55,501 nucleotides of DNA from NCBI RefSeq assembly GCF_000231115.1, contig NW_006889855.1, positions 1 to 55,501 of the forward strand. Direction: 5' to 3'. The position numbers were made by a program, and so were the translations under genes. This stretch comes from Vittaforma corneae ATCC 50505. Lineage: Eukaryota; Microsporidia; Nosematidae. Below, piece by piece: positions 46,420-54,754 of this stretch. Under the pieces are notes generated by a model. It ran no database searches, was not told the origin of the DNA, and saw nothing but the letters and a program-made list of their open reading frames with translations. How positions within the stretch are numbered: position 1 is the stretch's first letter; each line of letters opens with the position of its first letter.

Positions 46420-46806
46420 TGAAGACCAGCAAGTGTGCTAAAATTAAGCGGGACACAGTAGGGAATATATCCGCGTGATGTTGGATTTGCAAACAAATAA
46501 ACAAAAGGTAAATTTTGGTAAGCAAATAGAGTACTTAGTGGATAGTCCATCTGTTTTGCACTAAGAGGCATCATTGATTAAAGTACAATGTTTGTTTTAA
46601 TTAAATTTTAATGTATTTTTGCAAACATCACTGTCTGCATACTTTATCAACACAGGAATTTTATGCTTGTAAATGATATGAGGCTTTGAACGACAAGCAC
46701 ATAATATGTGTTCCTTTCATTGCAATAGTCATGACATTTTATGATTTTTTTATGTTTTATTTTCTTTTTTGAATTTAAAAATTCCGATTTTTCCTACCCC
46801 ATCGGA
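46420..46806. other. Divergent spacer with repeat and start signals
   Basis: A 387-bp region between the minus-strand TM gene and the plus-strand secreted gene. It holds the second copy of a 21-base repeat (46484-46504; first copy 31980-32000). A 55-codon minus-strand ORF (46585-46418 approximately, MMPLSAKQMDYPL...) overlaps it and has no signal, so it is not called. At 46774-46800, TTTAAAAATTCC then TCCTACCCC form the plus-strand start signal. Confidence 0.45.
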
Positions 46807-47826
46807 ATGAAATTTAACTCAACAAAAACTATTATATCAATCTTTTCTCTATTGAAGCTAGCCGACTTGAGACTACCAGAATCATCTAGATCCGACACAT
46901 ACAGACCAACATTCTCAGCGAGCAGTGTCCCATATGATAGTCAGAAGGTTTCAGTACACGATGCCGAAGACCTTGAAGAGGACTATGACAGCAGTGAAAA
47001 TCAAAGTTATCCCATCAGAAGTGACAGTAACAAAGCAGCATGCAGTCAGGCCAATGTTCCTTGCATTACATCATACAACATTAATATTTTCTCTGTTCTT
47101 TCAGAACAACTGAGTTTTGCCATTATCAGAGATCTTCTCAACGACGAGGATTTTGTTTATGTTCTTAGAGAACTAACTAAGCACATGTCCTACAACAGAG
47201 CGGAGATAGACTCGGCTATTGATGAAATTTCCTCGAGAATAACACTCAAGGATATTCGAGATCTTTTCTCGCAGAACATCAATGGGGAGCGTGTTCCAAG
47301 ACCAGCGGAAGAGATTTTAGGCATGCTTTCTGAGGCAGTTTCTTTTTATTGTGCTGAATTTCCAGTTCTCGAGCCAATTTCATATTATTTAAACATTATT
47401 GTGGAGATAGCTCAAGACCGCTTCTCGAGGATTGTCAAGAATGATAGCCTGGCGGACATTTACGATGAGAAGTATGCCGAAACAATCTTTAAGCTCTTCC
47501 TTGTCAATTTGTACAACAACAATGGGGATGCTAGCATTCCCATCTTTTCCAGAGAGGCTGAAAAGCTGTTGAGTAAGGAACAGAAGAAGGAATTGAGCGA
47601 GAAAGTCATTGAGTATGTCAAATCTGGCCTCGATCCCACCAATGAGCAGAGAATAGTTGTCGATAATATCCGTCCATACTTCCTGAATCTTGCACAAAAT
47701 ATCTTAAGCCTTAGCAATCACCTCATTTCAGCCTTAAATGAAAAAGATGACGAGAAGGTTGACTATTACTTTGATTTGCTGATGGAGGAATTCAAAATGT
47801 TCCATGTTTACAACTACGGAAATTAA
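46807..47826 (+). CDS. Secreted helical protein, unknown
   Basis: A 339-residue protein. A hydrophobic N-terminus (MKFNSTKTIISIFSLLKLAD) looks like a signal peptide. Residues 25-75 are acidic and Ser-rich (DAEDLEEDYDSSENQ). The remaining 260 residues are a helical domain (FAIIRDLLNDEDFVYVLREL and onward) with few cysteines, ending EFKMFHVYNYGN. The start is set by the strong A/T-core CCCC signal directly upstream; the in-frame ATG at 46741 lies before that signal and is rejected. A host-exported or spore-coat protein is possible but not shown. Family unknown. Confidence 0.7.
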   Translation: MKFNSTKTIISIFSLLKLADLRLPESSRSDTYRPTFSASSVPYDSQKVSVHDAEDLEEDYDSSENQSYPIRSDSNKAACSQANVPCITSYNINIFSVLSEQLSFAIIRDLLNDEDFVYVLRELTKHMSYNRAEIDSAIDEISSRITLKDIRDLFSQNINGERVPRPAEEILGMLSEAVSFYCAEFPVLEPISYYLNIIVEIAQDRFSRIVKNDSLADIYDEKYAETIFKLFLVNLYNNNGDASIPIFSREAEKLLSKEQKKELSEKVIEYVKSGLDPTNEQRIVVDNIRPYFLNLAQNILSLSNHLISALNEKDDEKVDYYFDLLMEEFKMFHVYNYGN

Positions 47827-48002
47827 ACATGAAAATTAGTCAATATTATTTACATCTTTATTTATGTAAAACGAGTTTATATTCTTTTGCTTCTTTACCT
47901 AGTGTTTGATCATCTGCTCATGCTGGAATAAAACAAACTCCATTTCGGCTGTGTTTATGCTTAAATTCTGCACTTTTATCCACCCCAATACTACAAAAAG
48001 AT

Positions 48003-48350
48003 ATGGAGAGGCTTGAGCTTTATCGCATCTTGAATGTACGGAAGGATGCTCCAAAAGATGCAGTAAAGCAGAAATATCGCAAGATGCTATTTGATTTGCA
48101 TCCAAACAACAAAAAGACGGGAAATGAGAGCGCTTTTATAGAACTACAGGAGGCCTACAAAAGATATCTCACGGGCGATCTCTTTTCAAATTGCTGGGCT
48201 GTGGTTGAGAATAATCGAAAAGAATTTGAGTGCCGATGTGGAGGAATCTATAAAATTGAAGAGGGACGAGCAGGTAGGATCGAGTGCGAGTATTGCTCAT
48301 GCTTCATTGAGGTGGAAGATCCCATTTTAAGATTGCACAAGAGCAAGTAG
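48003..48350 (+). CDS. DPH4: DPH4 (JJJ3)-like J protein of diphthamide synthesis
   Basis: A 115-residue protein: an N-terminal J domain (LYRILNVRKDAPKDAVKQKY, then FIELQEAYKRYL) and a C-terminal CSL-type zinc finger (FECRCGGIYKIEEGRAGRIE then CEYC). This two-domain layout is Dph4. It supplies electrons/iron to the Dph1-Dph2 enzyme that builds diphthamide on elongation factor 2. The J-domain HPD motif reads HPN here (residues 33-35), which should weaken Hsp70 stimulation. The CSL tripeptide reads CSC. The ATG follows ACCCCAATACTACAAAAAGAT. Confidence 0.85.
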   Translation: MERLELYRILNVRKDAPKDAVKQKYRKMLFDLHPNNKKTGNESAFIELQEAYKRYLTGDLFSNCWAVVENNRKEFECRCGGIYKIEEGRAGRIECEYCSCFIEVEDPILRLHKSK

Positions 48351-48495
48351 CTCCGCCAACTGGGTTTTGGCAAATCACACGCATTTATGCTTGAATTGGA
48401 AAGACAGGACATTTACAAAAATAAAGGAATATTTCAACAATCATGCTGTAGACATAAAATTAAAAAATCAAATATGAACAACTAGTAAATTGGTT

Positions 48496-49080
48496 TTAAT
48501 CAGATTCGTCCTCAAACTTTAAAGGCTTTGGTGCTCTTATGCGCTTCTCGCAGTTCTTGGTCTTGTGGTTAGTCCTGGGATAAGTCTTGGATCCTTTCTC
48601 GCCAGGTGCTGGGCCCCAGTATTTGGCAGATTTCCTCTTATTTATGTCTCCCGAAATAAGAACAATGTTCTCAAGCGAGCCTGCCACTTTCATGAACTGA
48701 TCAAGTGTTGAGATAGTTCCTCCGTTGGCCTCTATCTTCTTCTGGACACTCTTGCTCCACGAAAGTGCTACAAGATTAATGGAAGGAAACTCCATGATAG
48801 TTTCGTCATCAAGAATCTTCGCTACTATCAAAGGTGTCTTGTTGGTACTTCCCTCAAGATCCTTCACTACTTTTGAGATTTTAACAGCTGGCCTGCATCT
48901 CCTTGTTGTTCTGAGCCTCTTCTCAATTTGCCGTATAAGAACAGGACAGTTCTCAACCGAAGCATCGATGATCTTTTTAAAAAAGGCCTGGAGCCGTAGG
49001 AGATTCTTGTTCTGGCTTTTAGAGGCTTTAGCCCCACCCTTTGCTGAGAATGGAAGGGTCTTGTAGTCTATGGCTGACAT
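48496..49080 (-). CDS. RPL18: 60S ribosomal protein eL18
   Basis: A 194-residue protein collinear with eL18. RRCRPAVKISKVVKDLEGST matches the RPPLSLSRMIRKM block, KTPLIVAKILDDETIMEFP the KTxVVVGxxTDDxRxxExP block, and GGTISTLDQF the GGxxLTFDQL block. It ends with KTYPRTNHKTKNCEKRIRAP. The ATG at 49080 is directly preceded by AAATTTCCCCC. The first 53 codons of the longer frame (to 49239) lie beyond this signal and are excluded. Confidence 0.95.
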   Translation of the reverse strand: MSAIDYKTLPFSAKGGAKASKSQNKNLLRLQAFFKKIIDASVENCPVLIRQIEKRLRTTRRCRPAVKISKVVKDLEGSTNKTPLIVAKILDDETIMEFPSINLVALSWSKSVQKKIEANGGTISTLDQFMKVAGSLENIVLISGDINKRKSAKYWGPAPGEKGSKTYPRTNHKTKNCEKRIRAPKPLKFEDESD

Positions 49081-49106
49081 GGGGGAAATTTTGTGAAAAA
49101 TTTTAA
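49081..49106 (-). promoter_or_regulatory. AAATTTCCCCC start signal of eL18
   Basis: Read on the minus strand: AAAATTTTTCAC, then AAAATTTCCCCC directly attached to the ATG at 49080. One of the clearest examples in the window. Confidence 0.65.
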
Positions 49107-49373
49107 GAAAGAAAAAAGTGAGAAATGAGACGACGCAGTGTTTCCAAGATGGGCCACTGCCTAAAATTCGTGGAATGCACTGAGACGAAGGCCTATGCTC
49201 ATTCGAATAAAAGACAAGGAATATAGCACGGCAACGCACTTTATTTTACCTTTTGCTTATTAGTGATATGGCTTTGACTGACATTTCAAAATTTTTATAT
49301 ATGCAAACATCGTCACGACTAATTCTGTATCTAATAACAATTAATATAAGCACTATTAGCTTTATCAAAGAAA

Positions 49374-50651
49374 TTAGTCCTTGATATTCCTTGAAGGTCT
49401 TTTCGCTGTAATTATTTTGCAGCTTGGATTAAAGTTTCCAAAAGAACCTCCACATATTCTACTATTTTCATTATCACCCCTGCCTTTTCTCTTGGCTTGT
49501 TCTATGGCTGCACCTTTTATGTCTTCCTTTTCGGGATGTTCTAAAGTAATGCTTTGATTCGTATTTCCTGGCTTCGTTGACAGATTGTTGAGCTTATTTT
49601 GATCCATCAATCGATTTTCAGATCTACTGTCCTTTTTAGTAAATAGATAGGAATGCCGATGATCATAGCTAAAACCACAAAAGCTATCTCTGTCCTGCTT
49701 TTTGTGATCAAGATCACATTCATTTTTGCAATATTTGTAGCTAGAACTATCAAAGTGATTTCTGCTGCCTTGGTCCATTTTCTTTCTTTCTGAATTGTCA
49801 TTAAGCTCTTGAATTAGCGGTCTACTTCGTATCATGTCGCAGCCTATTAGTTCTGCATTGTTGTCACCTGCAATCTCTTTTTTTATCCCTTCAATTGAAA
49901 AATTTTTCAATTTGACAACAGCTTTGGACAGGGATTTAGCGTTTTCAGGAATTGGCTCTCTTTTCGGATCAATAGGAGGACAGTAAGAAAGGGTCTGAGC
50001 TAGGGAAGAAGGAAAATCATTCGGCTTTAGATACTCGTAGGAATGCATAGGCGAGGTGTTGAGACAGGTAATCGAGCTATTATCTAGTTCAGGACTTTCA
50101 CTGTAGTTTTTTTCACAGGAATTATCATAGCTTTTGTATTTGGAATATTCATTTTCATTGAAGTTGCTGCTTGTGGCTGGGCTATGGATTTTTTTAATAA
50201 AGTTGAGGAACAATCTTGCATCATCAATAAGCTTAAACTCGTCTCTATTTGGACTGAGAGCCACGCCATGGTCGGAAGACGTTTTTCCCTTTTTACTATT
50301 TTTGACATCATATAGGCCTTCATCGTTCATTTTTATTCCGCCCCTGTCAAACTTGAGATGCATCACACCATCCATCGGATTTTCATCACACATTACTTTC
50401 TCAGGTATCTTGGCATGCGACTGCTTCGCTACTCTAACAGCCTTTATAACTCCAGGAATGTTTCCATCATGAGTGCTTCTTTGGTAAAGGTTCGGATTTG
50501 ATATCGGTCTTTTTAACGATGCAAAACTCTGCAGACTTTCTGTAGAGTCTGGGTTGTGCTGTAGACTTGTTGTATAAATGCCATATGTTCTTCGATTATC
50601 GTTCCCTTCTTTCCTACCCTTTTCCATCTTCTTAAAATTCCTATCAATCAT
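49374..50651 (-). CDS. Large disordered protein, unknown
   Basis: A 425-residue protein, rich in Ser, Asn, Lys and Asp, with almost no hydrophobic clusters. No transmembrane segment, signal peptide or known domain is seen. Short patches that could be binding motifs include RLFLNFIKKIHSP (about 146-158) and VKLKNFSIEGIKKEI (about 245-259). GCCCCACT lies just before the ATG at 50651. Long disordered proteins of this kind in fungi are often nuclear regulators or scaffolds, but nothing here shows that. Confidence 0.7.
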   Translation of the reverse strand: MIDRNFKKMEKGRKEGNDNRRTYGIYTTSLQHNPDSTESLQSFASLKRPISNPNLYQRSTHDGNIPGVIKAVRVAKQSHAKIPEKVMCDENPMDGVMHLKFDRGGIKMNDEGLYDVKNSKKGKTSSDHGVALSPNRDEFKLIDDARLFLNFIKKIHSPATSSNFNENEYSKYKSYDNSCEKNYSESPELDNSSITCLNTSPMHSYEYLKPNDFPSSLAQTLSYCPPIDPKREPIPENAKSLSKAVVKLKNFSIEGIKKEIAGDNNAELIGCDMIRSRPLIQELNDNSERKKMDQGSRNHFDSSSYKYCKNECDLDHKKQDRDSFCGFSYDHRHSYLFTKKDSRSENRLMDQNKLNNLSTKPGNTNQSITLEHPEKEDIKGAAIEQAKRKGRGDNENSRICGGSFGNFNPSCKIITAKRPSRNIKD

Positions 50652-51664
50652 AGTGGGGCAATCACTTTTGCATTAAAAATAAAAAAGCTAAATCACACGA
50701 TTGACGGATGATTTATTTGATATTAAATGAGAAAATGATCAAACAAGGATTATGAAATAAGTAACAAGAAAATATTGGAATTCAGAATGGCAGTATGTTT
50801 CTTGGAGCTGGCTAAAGGATGCAAGCGGAGTTTGCCAAATTCTTTGCTTTTTCAAAATAGATTTTGTAGACTTTTCCAAAACTGTCAAATCAATCATCGA
50901 GATTTAAAATATCAAGTAAATTAAAAATTGACAACAGTGATAGATCAAAACAAGGCAGAGATAGCTGATATTATAACGGTAAACAATATTCAGTAGTAAA
51001 AATTTTGTTTTGTTATCATGGATGTAGATGCATCGAAAATGCATCAATCATGATATCTGAACAGTTGATACGAGGTGCAGGCTGCAATAGAAAACGCTAT
51101 ATGCTCAGTTCTTAAATGACCGCAAGTATTTTATAAGGTTTAATAAAGATATGCCTAATTAAATTTAAAGCACTACAGTGTTTATCCTTAAATTTTATGT
51201 TGAGGGACTAGATTCAACTATTGGAGCTGAGCAAAACGAATAGCAGTCTACAAACTAGCTTTAAAGCCAATGCTGTATTTCAAATGCTATTTGCTACAAT
51301 ATGTACCCTAAAGCATTGTATTAACAATTTTTCTTTTTCATATTCTCCATGGAATTTGCAGAGTAGTGTTCAACTCCTACGGGATACTAATACAAAATAA
51401 AACAAAATTGAAAAGACATGACAATAATAAAATATTTTCTGGGACTAGGTAGCCGTTGATGAATAATTTAATGGATTGGAAGTAAATGAAATCGTGCTTG
51501 GCCACAAGTCATATTTCAAGTAAAGATTTGCTAAGCCTGCAAAGCATAAGTTTCACTAGACCCTAAAAACCTGGTAAAATAATACAGCATCAAAATGGCA
51601 TTTGCATCAGGTCCAAAAAAGCCATTATGGTTTAATTTTTTTTGGAAAGCTTCTTTTATCCATC
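50652..51664. other. One-kilobase spacer without a gene
   Basis: Frequent stops in all frames. I see no tRNA, no repeat and no convincing small ORF. It is the longest clearly empty spacer in the gene-dense half of the window. TTTAATTTTTTTT at 51630-51643 belongs to the following gene's 5' signal. Confidence 0.45.
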
Positions 51665-52124
51665 ATGCCCTGTGACGGCTGTAGAGTTCAAGGAGATTTC
51701 AACCCATGAGGAAAAGACAGAGTTCAAGAATATGAACAGAGCAATCTTTCCTGTGGTATATGATGACGAGTTTTATGACACAATGCTGTTTAGAAGCAGC
51801 TACCATGCAGCATTAGTTTACTGCAACAATCAGATAGTAGGAACGCTATCTTTTGAAGTTAAGAATCGGGCAGTCTATGTTTTCACATTTGGGCTGCTGC
51901 AGAGATTCAGGGGGATAGGCTTAGGCGAGAAGATATGGACCAAGGTGGAGGATATCTTTAAAACGACGTTTCAATGTTGCAGAATACTTCTCCACACCCA
52001 GACATCTAATTTAAAGGCTGTTGATTTTTACAAAAAACACGGTTTTATTATTAAAGAGACAGTCAGCGAGTACTACGAAGGACTCCCATGCAACGCAGCC
52101 TACTTGTTTGAAAAATACGTATAA
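51665..52124 (+). CDS. NAA50: NAA50-like N-alpha-acetyltransferase, frame broken just after the start
   Basis: A GNAT protein. MNRAIFPVVYDDEFYDTMLF matches the LNxxIFPVxYxDxFYxxxL signature of NAA50. VFTFGLLQRFRGIGLGEKIW holds the acetyl-CoA loop RFRGIGLG, and AVDFYKKHGFIIKETVSEYY the final strands. NAA50 acetylates N-termini with Met followed by hydrophobic residues and supports sister-chromatid cohesion. The main frame has no ATG before IFPV except the one at residue 31 of the open frame. The ATG at 51665 reads MPVTAVEFKEIS if one C is removed from the CCC at 51668-51670. So the start codon is probably 51665 with a one-base indel. Confidence 0.8.
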
Positions 52125-52299
52125 CTATCCGATTTGTATCGGCATTGATAGCTCCATATAGCTTGTCTACAACAGCTAGTGGACAAGCTCTATTATTGCG
52201 TCAGCACAAGCTGCTAAGATCCAACTGACTTTCCAGACATTCACGCAGCTTTCAGCACTGTGGAGTATGTTTTGGTGGCATTGGAATTGCACACATTTA

Positions 52300-52947
52300 C
52301 TAAAAGTTTCTGTTCTGCGACCTCCTGCAGCTTACAAATGGGCTATTCTCTATATAGAATCTAAGATGCATCTCGCCCCATGCCCCTGCATTTTTAATCC
52401 CGACTCTTTTGGTGGCTATTACTTCATTTTCTCCCACTGATCTTCCCTTCTCGAGCCATATTTTGTCACTAGTTACCACGTTCTCGCCATTTATCTCAGA
52501 CCTGGTTATGGCCATTGCAATGCACAGCTTGGAGGGGCCATTAGATATGTTCTCTATGTTCTTCTTATGCTCCTTCATTCCAGCAGCCTCTCTATGCTTG
52601 ATCATCATGTCTATTCCCTCAAGCGGCTGGAGGGCTCTGATAAGAACGGCGGATCCTTCTTCTCTCGAGGATATGTTGAAGCAGTGGTGTATGCCGTATA
52701 TGATGTAGACATAGCAAGTACCCATTCCCAAGTACATTGCCTCGTTGCGGGGAGTTCGTCTTCCTCCAAAGGAGTGAGCTGCTTCATCCTCCGGGCCTAA
52801 ATATGCCTCTGTCTCCACGATGATGCCCTTCAGTATTCTATCCGACATTCTTCTGCACAGAACTTTTCCAAGAAGCATCTTTGCCAGATGGATGCAAGAT
52901 CTGTGCGCCGTTTTGAAAGTATCTTCTTTGTGATCCGTGGAATCCAT
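52300..52947 (-). CDS. MPG: Alkyladenine DNA glycosylase (MPG/AAG)
   Basis: A 215-residue glycosylase close to human AAG in order. VETEAYLGPEDEAAHSFGGR (44-63) contains Glu47, Tyr49 and His58, equal to human Glu125, Tyr127 and His136 that activate the water and grip the flipped base. YVYIIYGIHHCFNISS includes Asn91 (human Asn169), and VLIRALQPLEG has Arg104 (human Arg182). GPSKLCIAMAI and LRFYIENSPFVS complete it. It removes alkylated purines such as 3-methyladenine. It lacks the disordered human N-terminus. This family is absent from budding and fission yeast, which use Mag1. CAACCC abuts the ATG. Confidence 0.95.
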   Translation of the reverse strand: MDSTDHKEDTFKTAHRSCIHLAKMLLGKVLCRRMSDRILKGIIVETEAYLGPEDEAAHSFGGRRTPRNEAMYLGMGTCYVYIIYGIHHCFNISSREEGSAVLIRALQPLEGIDMMIKHREAAGMKEHKKNIENISNGPSKLCIAMAITRSEINGENVVTSDKIWLEKGRSVGENEVIATKRVGIKNAGAWGEMHLRFYIENSPFVSCRRSQNRNF

Positions 52948-53368
52948 GGGTTGATGGAAGTAAATGATTGCATTCTATATGACAGTACGGTTATGCAGTG
53001 GCATTGCTCAGAGGCAAGAGCGTAGAGTATTACCAACAATTAAATTGATTTAAACAGTATACAGTTTTTGAGGCTGCGGAACAACAAATCTTAAGATATT
53101 TTATTGTTAGTGAGCTGTGCACTAACTACTCTAGTGTTATTTATCCAAGGATTCGCATTTAATGAGTCAGGAGTGATGCACCGGAATGACTTGGCATCTG
53201 TCAATATACTAAACATTTTCAAAAACAATTGTTAAGTAGTGGAATTTAATCACAAAGATTTATCAGCACAGTGGTGATTAATGCTGACATTGCTCTTTAA
53301 ATTTGGAGATATGTCATTGTGATTTCCTGTCAAATTTGAATATTTAAAAATTTTTAACCCATACCCTA
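52948..53368. other. Divergent spacer upstream of the LRR gene
   Basis: About 420 bp, no gene seen. At 53344-53366 the stretch TTTAAAAATTTTTAACCC then ATACCC forms a strong start signal two bases before the ATG at 53369. Confidence 0.5.
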
Positions 53369-54198
53369 ATGAATATTCTACAAACAAGAAAGGCATACAA
53401 GGCAATCTGCATTCTAGTTGCATTTGTGGGAGCTACACTTCTTAGCACATCCAGTGGAGTCAATCCAGATTTTTGGAGCATTCAAAGCCCGATCCAGTTG
53501 GGCATGAAGCTTGTACGTCTCAAAAGTGTCTGGAGGATATGGCCTACGAATTTCCATTTCCCAAAGACATTATATCTCATCATGCTATGATAGGAATGCT
53601 GGAGAGTCTACGGAAACTGAATCTCAGTGGTAACAAACTCGAGACACTACCACATAAGATAGGAAACCTGAAGCTTTTAGAGATACTAGATCTCCGTAAT
53701 AATGAATTCGAAACACTACCACCAGAGATAGGAAACCTGAAGGAACTAAGTATATTGCATCTCAATGATAACAAATTTGAGATACTACCATCTGAGATAG
53801 GAAAGCTGAAGAATTTAGAGGTACTGTATCTCAATGGTAACAAATTTGAGACACTACCATCTGAGATAGAAAAGCTGAAATATCTACGAGAACTGGATCT
53901 AAAAGATAACAATCTCGAGACACTACCGGATACTATAGGAGAACTGAAGAATCTGCAAAAACTGGATCTCCGTAATAACAAATTTGTGACACTGACTGGC
54001 ACAATAAGAAAGTTGTCGGATTCATTGGAAATTCTGGATTTAAGAGGCAATAACATTTCTGAAGTTGGAGATGGAGAAAAGACTCTGGGTAAAAAAGAGC
54101 TGGGAGAAATATTTGGAGATCGTGTCAAGCTTGATGAGGATGTCTCACAATGGTCTTTGTGGGAATATCTTGCAGGGTTCTTTGTGAATTTATTGTAA
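53369..54198 (+). CDS. Secreted leucine-rich-repeat protein, frame broken near 53470
   Basis: The first frame (53369-53590) encodes a signal peptide (AICILVAFVGATLLSTSSG) and SGVNPDFW before drifting off. The second frame, open from 53446 to 54198, has a short Cys-containing cap (EACTSQKCLED) and seven to eight LRRs of about 23 residues with consensus LxxLxLxxNxLETLPxxIGxL, for example LRKLNLSGNKLETLPHKIG. The frames join as NPDFLEHSKP if the T5 run at 53470-53474 were T6. LRRs of this type bind proteins. Secreted LRR families are expanded in several microsporidia. The start signal is very strong. Genuine pseudogene or assembly indel unresolved. Confidence 0.8.
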
Positions 54199-54754
54199 TA
54201 AATTGTAAATTTGTTTGTAAACTTGGGGTGGCTGTGTTCTCTTTAATCAACGCTCTGGGTGTAGGAAGAATTATTTAAGTTTTTATTTTCCATACACCAT
54301 GGTGTTGTGAGGCGGGCTCATGCATGTTGTTCATGTATCTTTAATAGAGAACAGTAATGCGTATCTTCAAGGGAATAGGAGACAGCAGAGCCAGCTGCAC
54401 TGCTGATGCTAGTTATTGTTGAAGAGTGTGATAACAACAGTTCTACGTGGCATGCTTGGATTCTTGTCCAGTTGAGGAGAGTGCATGATGAGAGATTGTG
54501 GTGTAGCAGGAGCAACTAAGAGGACATGCAAGAGGACTTTTGAGACATATGGATGGCTATGGATTGGTACAGTCCTGAGCAAAGGCTATTTGAGTGCTGT
54601 AGCTAGGGTTTGTTTATTTATGAAGTGCACAAATAGTATCGCCTAACACATCACCGGATGCCAATGTCAGAACCATATGGCATCTCAATAGTAACTATAC
54701 TCAGAGAACATTTGTGTAGAAATAAAGTTGAAAGAGTATTAAAGATCAATTTAA
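54199..54754. other. Spacer between convergent LRR genes
   Basis: About 555 bp with no supported gene on either strand. The ORF at 54318-54515 (minus) has no start signal. It contains AATAAATTGTAAATTTG just after the LRR stop, a likely poly(A) region. Confidence 0.4.

Noticed and set aside
46418..46585. 55-codon minus-strand ORF MMPLSAKQMDYPL
   Set aside because: No CCC signal before the ATG, and its 3' part is the 5' signal region of the next minus-strand gene. It could be real, but support is too thin.
53600..53990. Direct repeats suggestive of a CRISPR-like or satellite array
   Set aside because: The periodicity of about 69 bases is the coding repeat of 23-residue LRRs, in a eukaryotic genome.
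53580..54128. 182-codon minus-strand Ser/Arg-rich repeat ORF
   Set aside because: Mirror of the LRR repeats on the opposite strand; its apparent repetitiveness is inherited from them.
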